A stretch of 64,000 nt of DNA. Source: Flavobacterium supellecticarium (GTDB taxonomy: Bacteria; Bacteroidota; Bacteroidia; Flavobacteriales; Flavobacteriaceae). Within the stretch, counting starts at the first letter, position 1; each line of letters starts with the position of its first letter. This document shows, in pieces, positions 1-8,413 of the stretch. The DNA is taken from the NCBI RefSeq assembly GCF_004801375.1, contig NZ_SSNZ01000002.1:124001-188000 (forward strand), in the 5' to 3' direction. Under the pieces are notes generated by a model, which saw only the letters and a list, made by a program, of their open reading frames with translations, did no database searches and was not told the DNA's origin. The position numbers were made by a program, and so were the translations under genes.

Positions 1-999
1 GTGACGAAAATCCACGCTCAGGAAAACTTTGAAAACCGTGCTAAAGTAATTGCAGCCAATATCGAGAGAATTACCAAAGAGGAAAAAGCCATTCTAAAAA
101 ACAAGGTTGACAGTATTAATGCACGTTGGGAGCAAAATCAGATTACCCGTGAAGAAGCCGATACGCAAAAATTAGAAGCCGCCAATTACCACGCCAAGCG
201 AATCGAAGAACGGGTAGCCGTAGAGGAAGCGAACTTAAATCTTTTGGTAAAAGAACAGGTAGATGGTAAAATCAAAGAGCGTGACACAACGAAAACCGAT
301 GAAGAAGGTTATTTCGTATTAAAGTATAAAAAAGGGAAAAATAAATTTAAATCCGGCGAAAAAAGAACAACAACACAGTTGGTCGTTGCGGGAGGTGTTA
401 ACAATGTGATGACCGATGGTGCTTTGGCAAACTCAAAATTCAGATATTGGGGATCCCATTTTTATGAAGTCGGATTAACGTTGAATACGCGTTTGGCAAA
501 AAATGATAACCTGTTACATTTAAAATACGGATTTTCGGCGGTGTATAACAATCTGAGACCTTCGGATAATCAGCAATTCGTAAAAAGCTACGATCAAACG
601 GATCTTGCGCCTTCATCAGTATGGTTAAAAGAATCCAGATTGCGCAACGTACAACTAATCTTCCCGGTGCATCTGGAATTTGATTTTACACCGGTTAAGA
701 CGAACGATAAAGGCGAAAAAGTTTTTAGAACGCATCAAAATTTTCGTGCCGGAATTGGAGGATATATCGGTGCCAATCTGAATACCAAACAGTTTTTGGA
801 ATACGAACGCGATGGTTATGATATTGAAGAGACTCAGAATAGCGGTTTTAACACCAACGGTTTTATATACGGTTTGAGTACTTATGTGGGTTATCGTTCG
901 ATGTCGCTATACCTGAAATACGATCTGAATCCATTATTTAAAGATAATGCTACCAAGCAAAACAACATTTCATTGGGATTGCGTTTTGACTTCAATTAA
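1..999 (+). CDS. Outer-membrane beta-barrel-like protein, 5' end cut off by the window
   Basis: The frame is open from base 1, and the real start lies before the window. The first residues end in an Ala-Gln-Glu stretch that looks like the end of a signal peptide. Residues about 10-90 are rich in Lys, Glu and Ala and probably form a coiled coil. From about residue 120 to the end there are alternating hydrophobic strands, finishing with an aromatic residue pattern (LRFDFN) typical of an outer-membrane barrel. I do not recognise a named family; similar coiled-coil plus barrel proteins of unknown role occur in Flavobacterium. A hairpin terminator follows the stop. The membrane location is inferred and no enzymatic function is visible. 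Confidence 0.6.
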   Translation: MTKIHAQENFENRAKVIAANIERITKEEKAILKNKVDSINARWEQNQITREEADTQKLEAANYHAKRIEERVAVEEANLNLLVKEQVDGKIKERDTTKTDEEGYFVLKYKKGKNKFKSGEKRTTTQLVVAGGVNNVMTDGALANSKFRYWGSHFYEVGLTLNTRLAKNDNLLHLKYGFSAVYNNLRPSDNQQFVKSYDQTDLAPSSVWLKESRLRNVQLIFPVHLEFDFTPVKTNDKGEKVFRTHQNFRAGIGGYIGANLNTKQFLEYERDGYDIEETQNSGFNTNGFIYGLSTYVGYRSMSLYLKYDLNPLFKDNATKQNNISLGLRFDFN

Positions 1000-1026
1000 A
1001 GTTTAGGTTAGTTATACTTTTTTATC

Positions 1027-1054
1027 AGGTGCTCATAACGGGCACCTTTTGTTT
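1027..1054 (+). terminator. Rho-independent terminator after the first gene
   Basis: A 6-bp stem (AGGTGC at 1027-1032 with GCACCT at 1042-1047) is followed by a T-rich run. It separates the first gene from dnaG. Confidence 0.7.
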
Positions 1055-1069
1055 TTTAGCCGATACAAA

Positions 1070-1102
1070 TTTGTAAAAAATAACTCCCGTATCGTATCTT
1101 TG
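1070..1102 (+). promoter_or_regulatory. dnaG promoter
   Basis: TTTG at 1070-1073 and TATCTTTG at 1095-1102 are 21 bp apart and match the Bacteroidota consensus TTTG / TAnnTTTG. The dnaG start codon is 8 bp after the -7 box, so the leader is very short. Confidence 0.7.
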
Positions 1103-1109
1103 CCGGACT

Positions 1110-3092
1110 ATGATTGCACAGAATACTATAGATACCGTTTTCGAAACAGCCCGGGTTGAGGAGGTAATTGGCGATTTTGTCCAGTTAAAACGAGCGGGAA
1201 GCAACCTAAAAGGGTTGAGCCCGTTTGTAGACGAAAAATCTCCGTCTTTTATGGTCTCACCGGTTAAGCAGATCTGGAAAGATTTTAGTTCCGGAAAAGG
1301 CGGAAATGTAGTGACGTTTCTAATGGAGCACGAACATTTTTCCTATCCGGAAGCTATTCGTTACCTCGCGAGAAAATACAATATTGAGATCGAAGAAACG
1401 GAGCAATCCAATGAAGAAAAGGAAGAAGCCAATGAAAAAGAAAGTATGTATCTGGTTTCCGAATTTGCACAGCAATATTTTCACAATATACTGACGCTTT
1501 CTGAAGAAGGAAAAGCCATTGGTTATTCATATTTTAAAGAAAGAGGATTTACGGACGAAACAATCAAAAAATTTGGATTGGGATATTCGCCTGAAACCTG
1601 GGATGCTTTTACAAAAGAAGCGCTCGGTAAGGGATATCGTTTGGAATATCTGGACAAAACTGGACTTACAATTGTAAAAGACGACAAACAATTTGACCGT
1701 TTTAAAGGACGGGTGATGTTTCCGATACAGAGTATGTCGGGGCGTGTATTGGGATTTGGGGGACGTATATTGACCAACGATAAAAAAGCGGCCAAATACC
1801 TCAACTCACCCGAAAGTGATATCTATCATAAAAGTAAAGTACTATACGGAATCTTCCATGCCAAACAGGCCATTGCCAAACAGGATAACTGTTATCTGGT
1901 GGAAGGGTATACCGATGTGATCCAGTTTAATCAGGCTGGAATCGAAAACGTAGTGGCTTCGTCCGGTACGGCTTTAACACCCGATCAGATTCGATTGGTG
2001 AACCGTCTGACCAAAAATATCACGGTTCTTTTTGATGGTGACGCGGCCGGTTTACGTGCCTCTGTTCGCGGGGTGGATCTTATTCTGGAAGCCGGAATGA
2101 ACGTAAAAGTATGTTCGTTTCCCGATGGAGAAGACCCGGATAGCTTTGCTAAAAAAACGCCATATGACGAATTAGTGCATTATCTGGACGAAAACGCGAA
2201 GGATTTTATCCAGTTTAAAGCTTCCCTTTTAATGCGGGAAGCCAATAACGATCCGATTAAAAAAGCCGAGCTGATTCGCGACATGGTTACGAGTATTTCC
2301 AAAATTCCGGATCGTATCAAACGCGAAGTATATATACAGGAGTGTTCCCGAATTATGGACATTTCTGAACAGGTTTTGGTCGATACGCTGGCGCAAATGG
2401 TGCAAAAAGATGTGGCCGATGCCGGAAAAAAACTAAAACAGGAACAAAAGGAAAAAGTTTTTGAAGTAGTTAAAAATCAGGAGGGAATAGCGGCGTCCAA
2501 AGTGGATGTACAGTACGAACTGGAGCGAAAACTGATTGAAATCCTCTTGCTATATGGAAATGCTGTTGAAGAATTCGAAGACGTCATGTTGAAAACGAAT
2601 GAAGAAGGTGAGATGACGGAAGTGAGTGAAATGAATAATTATAAAGTGTACCACCGAATTTATCTGAGTTTACAGGAAGATGAGGTTGAATTGGCTAACG
2701 AATCGTTCCGGGCGATTTATAATCACCTGATCAATTATTACCATCAGAATGAAACCTTCGAAATGGAACAATATTTGATGCGACTGGAGCCGGAACTGGC
2801 CCGTGAAGTGACCAATATTTTAATGGAAGAAGAGCGGGAATCCTTACACAATTGGGAAGTACAACAGATCATTGTAAAACAGAAAAACCAAACGATAAGT
2901 CAATACGTTTCAGAAACTATACTGACTTTACGTTGGTTTTTAGTAGACCGGATTATCAACGATCTTAAAAACTCCCTTAATAGAGAAGTCACGGCAGATA
3001 ATTCGGAAATCCTGATGATGGCAGTAGACTACCAAAAATTGATCAATACTTTTTCGAAAAAACTGGGACGCGTCATGTCGCGTTACAGTTAG
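1110..3092 (+). CDS. dnaG: DNA primase DnaG
   Basis: Makes the RNA primers for DNA replication, working with the DnaB helicase. The length (660 aa) is normal. The N-terminal region aligns with the CHC2 zinc-binding domain, but the four ligand positions read Ser37, Val40, Asp58 and Ser61 in place of the usual Cys-His-Cys-Cys. The fold signature around them (PSFMVSP, GKGG) is kept. The TOPRIM core follows with the EGYTD and DGDAAG motifs, then a C-terminal helicase-interaction region. Initiation at ATG 1110 is supported by a promoter just upstream. The gene is convergent with the response regulator gene, and their stop codons overlap by 4 bp. Loss of the zinc ligands is visible in the sequence; that it is usual in this family of bacteria is my recollection. 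Confidence 0.97.
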   Translation: MIAQNTIDTVFETARVEEVIGDFVQLKRAGSNLKGLSPFVDEKSPSFMVSPVKQIWKDFSSGKGGNVVTFLMEHEHFSYPEAIRYLARKYNIEIEETEQSNEEKEEANEKESMYLVSEFAQQYFHNILTLSEEGKAIGYSYFKERGFTDETIKKFGLGYSPETWDAFTKEALGKGYRLEYLDKTGLTIVKDDKQFDRFKGRVMFPIQSMSGRVLGFGGRILTNDKKAAKYLNSPESDIYHKSKVLYGIFHAKQAIAKQDNCYLVEGYTDVIQFNQAGIENVVASSGTALTPDQIRLVNRLTKNITVLFDGDAAGLRASVRGVDLILEAGMNVKVCSFPDGEDPDSFAKKTPYDELVHYLDENAKDFIQFKASLLMREANNDPIKKAELIRDMVTSISKIPDRIKREVYIQECSRIMDISEQVLVDTLAQMVQKDVADAGKKLKQEQKEKVFEVVKNQEGIAASKVDVQYELERKLIEILLLYGNAVEEFEDVMLKTNEEGEMTEVSEMNNYKVYHRIYLSLQEDEVELANESFRAIYNHLINYYHQNETFEMEQYLMRLEPELAREVTNILMEEERESLHNWEVQQIIVKQKNQTISQYVSETILTLRWFLVDRIINDLKNSLNREVTADNSEILMMAVDYQKLINTFSKKLGRVMSRYS

Positions 3093-3724
3093 ACGATTTC
3101 TAATGTTTTGGCCTTATTGACCAAGTCTACCAGATTCGTTACATGTAATTTGGTTAGTAAACGAAGCTTGTAGGTGCTAATTGTTTTCTCGTTTAAATTC
3201 AACAGTTTGGCAATCTCCTTGTTTTTCTTTCCATCGCTTAAATAGCGTAATACTTCGATTTCCCGGGATGATAATTTGCGGTAAAGTCTGTCAGTTTTAC
3301 GTCCTTTGTTTAGAAGTGCAAGGTTTTTACGAACGGCCTCACTAAAGATAATGTTCCCGACAAAGACGCTTTTTATGGCAAACTCTAATTCTTCCAATTT
3401 CGAGTTTTTATGCATATAGGCCGAAACGCCGGCTTTTAATGCATTGGGTGCGTAAATTTGTTCAGCTAAATTTGTAAAAATAACAATCTTAGTGTTCGGG
3501 TACTCTTTGGTTAAGGTTTTTACGGTGCTAATGCTGGTTAAACCGTCCAATTCCAAATCTAAAACAACGACATCTACGTTTTTTTTCCGTAGTAATTCCT
3601 CAAGGCCATATAAATTACTAACAACTCCGACAAAATTGATCTCCGAATTATCCTTGAAAAAGGATTTCACCCCATACTGAACGACGGGATGATTATCTGC
3701 TAAACAAACTTTTATCATCTTCAA
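3089..3724 (-). CDS. NarL/FixJ-type response regulator
   Basis: A two-domain transcription regulator. Residues 1-120 form a receiver domain with the acidic pocket near residues 10-11, a phosphoacceptor Asp56 in the VVVLDLELDG strand and a conserved Lys near residue 105. Residues about 148-205 form a LuxR-type helix-turn-helix starting LSSREIEVLRYLSDGK. There is no histidine kinase next to it, so it is an orphan regulator here. It overlaps the end of dnaG by 4 bp in convergent orientation. Its targets cannot be told from the window. Confidence 0.9.
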   Translation of the reverse strand: MKMIKVCLADNHPVVQYGVKSFFKDNSEINFVGVVSNLYGLEELLRKKNVDVVVLDLELDGLTSISTVKTLTKEYPNTKIVIFTNLAEQIYAPNALKAGVSAYMHKNSKLEELEFAIKSVFVGNIIFSEAVRKNLALLNKGRKTDRLYRKLSSREIEVLRYLSDGKKNKEIAKLLNLNEKTISTYKLRLLTKLHVTNLVDLVNKAKTLEIV

Positions 3725-3795
3725 TAGGTTTTAATAGTAATTATCTGTAAAGTTACTAAAAAAAATATAAACGATTGATAATCAGTGAAAGAAAA

Positions 3796-4602
3796 TTATT
3801 TCAAATCTTCGGGGATGTTGCAAACCGGTATTGGGTTCATTTTGTGTTGATTAGCGGTGTTAAGTCTGTGGTAAATTCTCATAACTTCGTGTTCTCTTCC
3901 TACAAAATCGTTTTCAGTCTTACCATTTTTGTATGCTAGCATAGCAAATTCCAATTCATCGTAGCTCGCGCCCAACTGATCTTCGTCACTTCGATCGTCT
4001 CCAAACAATCCGTCTGTAGGTTTTGCCTGAATAATGCTCTCGGGTACATTGAGGTATTGTGCCAGTAAACGAACTTCCGATTTCATCAGGTCGGCAATCG
4101 GACTTATATCGACACCGCCATCACCGTATTTTGTAAAAAAGCCTACACCGAAATCTTCAATCTTATTTCCGGTTCCGGCTACCAAAGCACTGTGTAATCC
4201 GGCAAAATAATAAAGGGTAGTCATTCGTAGCCGGGCGCGTGTATTGGCCAGAGTAAGGTTTAAAATGGCTTCGCTATCCGAAGAGGGTACGTGTTGTTTG
4301 AAATTTTCGAAAACCGGAGTCAGATCAGAAATCACACTGGAAACATTCTCAAAGCGTTTTTTAAGCTGATCAATATGTTCCTGACCTCTTGAAACCTGAC
4401 TGGCGGCCTGGTGGATTGGCATCTCTACACATAAGGTCGGTAAACCGGTCTGTGCACATAGTGTAGAGGTCACAGCCGAATCAATCCCACCGGATATGCC
4501 TACAACAAAACCTTTAACGCGGGCTTTAGTGGCATAATTTTTTAACCAGTTTACAATATGCAGGTTGATTTTTTCAGCTTGGAAGGAGTTTGTTGGAACC
4601 AT
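3796..4602 (-). CDS. nadE: NAD(+) synthetase, ammonia-dependent type
   Basis: Converts nicotinic acid adenine dinucleotide to NAD+ using ATP and ammonia, the last step of NAD synthesis in the cytoplasm. At 268 aa it is the short form without a glutaminase domain. The ATP-pyrophosphatase P-loop GISGGIDSA is at residues 35-43. The substrate-binding region with the GTGNKIED and KYGDGGVD motifs and the TDGLFGDDRSDEDQLG segment are all present. It is followed, 71 bp downstream on the same strand, by the response regulator gene. Confidence 0.95.
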   Translation of the reverse strand: MVPTNSFQAEKINLHIVNWLKNYATKARVKGFVVGISGGIDSAVTSTLCAQTGLPTLCVEMPIHQAASQVSRGQEHIDQLKKRFENVSSVISDLTPVFENFKQHVPSSDSEAILNLTLANTRARLRMTTLYYFAGLHSALVAGTGNKIEDFGVGFFTKYGDGGVDISPIADLMKSEVRLLAQYLNVPESIIQAKPTDGLFGDDRSDEDQLGASYDELEFAMLAYKNGKTENDFVGREHEVMRIYHRLNTANQHKMNPIPVCNIPEDLK

Positions 4603-4637
4603 AGAAATATTATGAAGATTTTATAAAACGGTAATGT

Positions 4638-4645
4638 TATATTTG
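4638..4645 (+). promoter_or_regulatory. Candidate gldB promoter (-7 box)
   Basis: TATATTTG matches TAnnTTTG about 105 bp before the gldB start. No clear -33 TTG was found at the expected distance. Confidence 0.45.
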
Positions 4646-4750
4646 CAAAAAAATAATTGCGATAAAAATAACAAAAAATTAGCCGTGATTATCCGAGTGA
4701 TGTAATCAAATAGGAATAGGGCTAAAACGTAAATATAAATTCACAGAGAC

Positions 4751-5710
4751 ATGAAAAAATATTTGACAGGGGTTTTTATGATTTTGGTGCTGATCGCCTG
4801 TAAAAAGGAAGATAAAGTGGCAAAGGAGGTGGATAAGATCCCGGTGAAGGTGGAGATCGAACGGTTCGATAAGGTTTTTTACGAATCTCCGGTTTCCGAT
4901 TTCCCAAAAATCAAGCGGGAATTCCATTATTTTTTTCCGGCTGGAAACCCCGATTCGGTTTGGACCAATAAAATGCAAAACCCGTTATACCGCGAATTAT
5001 ATGCCGAGGTAAAGAAAAAATATCCAAACAACAATGCCTTTGAAGGTGACCTGGTGGATTTGTTTAAGCACATTCAGTACTACTTCCCGCAATATAAAAC
5101 GCCAAAAGTAGTCACATTGGTGTCGGAAATGGATTATGAGAACAAAGCTATTTTTGCAGATAGTTTAGTGATCATCTCATTAGATATGTATTTGGGAAAA
5201 GACAATCGTTTATATGAGTTCCCGCAGTATTACAAACAAAACTTCGAACCGTCTCAAATGATGCCGGATATCGTAGCAAGCTTGGCAACTAAAGAAATAA
5301 AGACAACTGACGATCGTTCCTTATTGGCGCAAATGATCTATTTTGGAAAAGAGTTGTACATGAAAGATCTGCTGCTGCCGGATATGTCGGATGCTGATAA
5401 AATTGCCTACACCGAAGAACAGCTAAAATGGTGTCAGGAAAACGAATCGGAAATGTGGAAATACCTGGTAAACGAAAAATTGTTGTATGATACCAATCCA
5501 AAACTAACACAGCGTTTTATATCGACGGCGCCTTTTTCCAAATTCTATCTGGAAATCGATGCTGAATCGCCTGGAAGAGTAGGAACCTGGTTGGGATGGC
5601 AAATTGTGCGCTCGTATATGAAAAACAATCCGGACGTAAGCCTGCAGCAATTACTGGTGAAAGATGCAAAAGAAATATTTGATAACTCAAAATACAAACC
5701 CAAAAAATAA
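4751..5710 (+). CDS. gldB: Gliding motility lipoprotein GldB
   Basis: GldB is one of the Gld proteins needed for gliding on surfaces in Flavobacterium. A lipoprotein signal peptide with lipobox LIAC (Cys17) is followed by a charged linker and a globular domain characteristic of the GldB family (319 aa). The next gene, gldC, starts on the last base of the gldB stop codon, and this gldB-gldC pair is a well-known arrangement. The protein is expected to be anchored in the cell envelope; its exact biochemical role is not known. Confidence 0.92.
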   Translation: MKKYLTGVFMILVLIACKKEDKVAKEVDKIPVKVEIERFDKVFYESPVSDFPKIKREFHYFFPAGNPDSVWTNKMQNPLYRELYAEVKKKYPNNNAFEGDLVDLFKHIQYYFPQYKTPKVVTLVSEMDYENKAIFADSLVIISLDMYLGKDNRLYEFPQYYKQNFEPSQMMPDIVASLATKEIKTTDDRSLLAQMIYFGKELYMKDLLLPDMSDADKIAYTEEQLKWCQENESEMWKYLVNEKLLYDTNPKLTQRFISTAPFSKFYLEIDAESPGRVGTWLGWQIVRSYMKNNPDVSLQQLLVKDAKEIFDNSKYKPKK

Positions 5711-6048
5711 TGGCAAAGAATATTAAATCCGAAATAAAAATACAAATCGAACTGGACGAAAACCGCGTTCCGGAAAAACTAAAATGGAAAGCAGCAGACG
5801 GCGGTGTAGAATCGGCCGAAGCCAAAGCAATGTTGTTGGCCATGTGGGATAGTAAAGTGCAGGAGACTTTACAGATCAACTTGTGGACAAAAGACATGCC
5901 GGTAGATGAAATGAAAGTGTTTTTCCATCAGACTTTAGTGGCTATGGCGGATACCTATCACCGTGCTACAGACGATGAGAAAATGACGGATACCATGCGG
6001 GACTTCTGCGATTATTTTGCAGAAAAACTCGAATTGGGTAAAAAATAA
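5710..6048 (+). CDS. gldC: Gliding motility protein GldC
   Basis: A 112-aa protein with no signal peptide and a compact alpha/beta composition, matching GldC in size and in position after gldB. The ATG at 5710 shares its first base with the gldB stop, so translation is probably coupled. Family knowledge: loss of gldC only partly reduces gliding, and the protein is thought to be a cytoplasmic accessory of the motility machinery. A two-way terminator follows. Confidence 0.9.
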   Translation: MAKNIKSEIKIQIELDENRVPEKLKWKAADGGVESAEAKAMLLAMWDSKVQETLQINLWTKDMPVDEMKVFFHQTLVAMADTYHRATDDEKMTDTMRDFCDYFAEKLELGKK

Positions 6049-6077
6049 AAAAAAGCGGTTGAAAAACCGCTTTTTTT
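6048..6077. terminator. Bidirectional terminator between gldC and engB
   Basis: A 10-bp stem (6051-6060 with 6065-6074, loop GAAA) is flanked by A-rich and T-rich runs, so it can stop transcription from both convergent genes. Confidence 0.85.
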
Positions 6078-6693
6078 ATAGATCATTATTTTTAAAAATA
6101 CCATCGTTCACGCCATCGATAAAATCCAATAGCGGTTCGCGGCCAACAACGTCCAGTGAGGACGTGATAAAATGTTGTGGCATTTCTTCCCAGTTGTTGG
6201 CTAATAATGCTTTGCGGTATGCCGCAATATTTTGTTCCACTTTTCCTTTGCTGATTTTGTCGGATTTGGTAAAAACGATACAAAACGGAACTTCAATTTC
6301 ACCAAGGTAGTTGATAAATTCCAAATCGATTTTCTGGGCTTCCAGTCGGATGTCAATTAAAACAAAAGCACAAACCAATTGTTCTCTTTTCTCGAAATAA
6401 TCGGTGATAAATTGCTGGAACGTTTCTTTTGCTTTTTTTGAAACACGTGCATAGCCATAACCCGGTAAATCGACTAAAAACCAATTATTATTGATTTTAA
6501 AATGGTTAATCAATTGTGTTTTTCCGGGTCTTCCCGAAGTTTTTGCCAGATTCTTATGGTTGGTTAGCATATTGATCAACGAAGATTTTCCCACGTTGGA
6601 TCGTCCGATAAAAGCGTATTCCGGTAAAGGTTCTTTCGGGCATTTGCTTACTTCGGAATTACTGATCACAAATTCGGCAGTATTAATTTTCAT
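6076..6693 (-). CDS. engB: Ribosome biogenesis GTPase EngB (YihA/YsxC)
   Basis: A small GTPase for assembly of the large ribosomal subunit. The 205-aa protein has the family order of motifs: G1 P-loop GRSNVGKS at residues 30-37, G3 DLPGYGYA near residues 74-81, and G4 TKSD in the middle of the second half. The start at 6693 places the P-loop at the usual distance from the N terminus. It lies downstream of the hydrolase gene on the same strand but is separated from it by a hairpin terminator. Confidence 0.95.
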   Translation of the reverse strand: MKINTAEFVISNSEVSKCPKEPLPEYAFIGRSNVGKSSLINMLTNHKNLAKTSGRPGKTQLINHFKINNNWFLVDLPGYGYARVSKKAKETFQQFITDYFEKREQLVCAFVLIDIRLEAQKIDLEFINYLGEIEVPFCIVFTKSDKISKGKVEQNIAAYRKALLANNWEEMPQHFITSSLDVVGREPLLDFIDGVNDGIFKNNDL

Positions 6694-6718
6694 GGTTTCC
6701 GGATTTCAGATTTGTATT

Positions 6719-6754
6719 AAAAAAGCATTCGGTACTTTTTTGGAGTACCGAATG
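6719..6754 (-). terminator. Terminator after the alpha/beta hydrolase gene
   Basis: A perfect 10-bp stem (6726-6735 with 6745-6754) is followed on the minus strand by a run of T (6719-6724). Confidence 0.8.
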
Positions 6755-6762
6755 AAAGTATA

Positions 6763-7527
6763 TTATAAGTTGGCTTTTTTGAGCCACTCCAACATGAGTC
6801 GGTTAAATTCGTCCGGATGTTCCATCATCGCGGCATGTCCGCATTTGTCAATCCAGTATAAATCGGAATTTGGCAAAAGTCGGTTAAACTCTTCGGCTAC
6901 ATCCGGTGGCGTAACTTTGTCGTTTCGTCCCCAGATAATTCCGGTAGGCGTATCCATTTTTGGAAGATCTTTAGCCATATTATGACGAATCGCACTTTTG
7001 GCAATTGCCAGTGTTTTTAAAAGCTTCATTCGGTCGTTAACGGTCGCATACACGTCGTCAACAATTTCTTTAGTAGCAACTTTCGGATCGTAAAAAACAT
7101 CCTCGGCTTTTTTTCGGATATACTCATAATCGCCGCGTTTCGGATAGCTTTCGCCCATAGCGCTTTCATAAAGTCCGGAACTTCCTGTAATCACTAATCC
7201 GGCCATTTTTTCCGGATACATTTTAGTATGATATAAGGCGATATGACCGCCAAGAGAATTTCCTAAAAGGATTACTTTTTCATAACCTTTATACGTAATA
7301 AAGTCTTTTACAAACTTTGAAAAAGCCTTCACATTGGTTTTTAAAATACTGTTGGTGTAAAGTGGTAACTCGGGAATAACAACCTTGTAACCTTGTTTTG
7401 GAAAAAAATCAGCGACTCCGTCAAAGTTACTCAGTCCACCCATTAGTCCGTGTAAAATAATGATAGGCGTGCCTTCTCCTGCTTCAAAATAACGGTATTT
7501 GCCCTCTTTTTTTAACGTATGCTCCAT
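6763..7527 (-). CDS. Alpha/beta-fold hydrolase
   Basis: A serine hydrolase of unknown substrate. The oxyanion-hole motif HGLMGG is at residues 26-31, the nucleophile Ser91 lies in a GNSLG elbow, the acid lies near RNDKVTPP, and the catalytic His lies in the C-terminal GHAAMMEHP segment, giving a complete triad. No signal peptide is present, so it is likely cytoplasmic. I chose ATG 7527 (254 aa) over an upstream TTG at 7548 because the -7 box at 7556-7563 puts the transcript start close to the TTG. Esterase, lipase-like or C-C hydrolase activity are all possible. Confidence 0.85.
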   Translation of the reverse strand: MEHTLKKEGKYRYFEAGEGTPIIILHGLMGGLSNFDGVADFFPKQGYKVVIPELPLYTNSILKTNVKAFSKFVKDFITYKGYEKVILLGNSLGGHIALYHTKMYPEKMAGLVITGSSGLYESAMGESYPKRGDYEYIRKKAEDVFYDPKVATKEIVDDVYATVNDRMKLLKTLAIAKSAIRHNMAKDLPKMDTPTGIIWGRNDKVTPPDVAEEFNRLLPNSDLYWIDKCGHAAMMEHPDEFNRLMLEWLKKANL

Positions 7528-7555
7528 GTATTTATGATACGGTTTCAAATTCTCA

Positions 7556-7563
7556 CAAATATA
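7556..7563 (-). promoter_or_regulatory. Hydrolase promoter (-7 box)
   Basis: The minus strand reads TATATTTG, a match to TAnnTTTG, about 29 bp before the chosen ATG. Confidence 0.55.
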
Positions 7564-7870
7564 GGACTTTCTAAAGAAATAAGAAGTTTTGATAGGTAAA
7601 ATCGAAAATACTTTGCCTTTAAGAAATTGTAACGCGTTTTTGTAACAGTAACCTGTTAATTATCAGCTGTTTTTTAGTAGTAAAAATCAAAAAAAGGTGA
7701 TTTGTTTTACGTTTTGGCCGATTATTAAAAATGTACATAAAAACAGTACTTTTTTTAAGGATAATGATGTGATTGATGGAAAACAATGCAATATTCTTAA
7801 TGATTAGAAATGAGAACATTAGTGAAATTTCCTATATTTTAGGTTTTGAGTGTAAAAACTTATCAACAAA

Positions 7871-7900
7871 GTGGGAAGATGTGGTAAAAAGTGGTAAAAA
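7871..7900 (+). promoter_or_regulatory. Putative MraZ operator: three 10-bp direct repeats
   Basis: Three consecutive 10-base units start GTGGG, GTGGT and GTGGT at 7871, 7881 and 7891; the last two are identical (GTGGTAAAAA). The spacing equals one DNA turn and matches the TGGGN-N5 repeats that MraZ binds in other bacteria. They end 6 bp before the -7 box and cover the place where the -33 element would be, so bound protein should block the polymerase. Confidence 0.7.
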
Positions 7901-7906
7901 AATCTG

Positions 7907-7914
7907 TACTTTTG
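7907..7914 (+). promoter_or_regulatory. Promoter of the dcw operon (-7 box)
   Basis: TACTTTTG matches TAnnTTTG, 28 bp before the mraZ start. No good -33 TTG is present; that region is occupied by the repeats. Confidence 0.65.
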
Positions 7915-7942
7915 CTATAAATCAAATCAAAAAGAGCGAATC

Positions 7943-8413
7943 TTGACCAATATAATCGGGACATATGAGTGTAAAATTGATTCAAAAGGAAGGCTAATGG
8001 TGCCGGCTCCTTTGAAGAAACAATTGCCTGCTCCAACCGATGGTTTTGTGTTAAAACGCTCCATTTTTGATCCGTGTGTAGAGTTGTGGCCTAAAGCGGA
8101 ATGGGATATCATGATGTTGAAAATCAACAAGCTGAACCGTTTTGTGAAAAAGAATAACGACTTTATCCGAAAGTTTATGGCTGGTGTGAAAATGGTGGAG
8201 ATCGACGATGCCGGACGACTATTGATAACAAAAGATCTGATTGAATATGCGGGAATTTCCAAGGATTTGGTTTTGACCTCAAAGGTAAATATCATCGAGA
8301 TCTGGGACAAGGATTTGTATGAAAAATCAATATCAGGAGACGATATGGATTTTGCAGACTTGGCCGAAGAAGTAATGGGTAATTTAAATGACGACGAAAA
8401 TGGAATATCATAA
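7943..8413 (+). CDS. mraZ: MraZ, transcriptional regulator of the dcw cluster
   Basis: A DNA-binding protein built from two SpoVT/AbrB-like halves, each with its signature: DSKGRLMVP near residue 13 and DDAGRLLI near residue 93. At 156 aa it has the usual length for this phylum. The start is a TTG codon; the protein begins TNIIGTYECK, which matches the conserved N terminus, and there is no ATG nearby. In other bacteria MraZ represses its own operon by binding tandem repeats before it, and such repeats are present at 7871-7900. The gene heads the dcw operon and overlaps rsmH by 14 bases. Confidence 0.93.
   Translation: MTNIIGTYECKIDSKGRLMVPAPLKKQLPAPTDGFVLKRSIFDPCVELWPKAEWDIMMLKINKLNRFVKKNNDFIRKFMAGVKMVEIDDAGRLLITKDLIEYAGISKDLVLTSKVNIIEIWDKDLYEKSISGDDMDFADLAEEVMGNLNDDENGIS

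Larger units (their letters stand above)
7528..7942. other. Intergenic region between hydrolase and mraZ
   Basis: 415 bases without a convincing gene. It holds the minus-strand hydrolase promoter at its left end, then about 250 bases of AT-rich sequence in which I see nothing definite, then the three 10-bp repeats and the promoter of the dcw operon at the right end. Confidence 0.6.

Noticed and set aside
7619..7819. Open frame on the minus strand (66 codons) upstream of mraZ
   Set aside because: Low-complexity, very AT-rich translation rich in Ile, Phe and Lys; no start signal or promoter and no family features.
7859..7867. Sequence TTATCAACA resembling a DnaA box
   Set aside because: One mismatch at a conserved place and a single copy; no origin features nearby.
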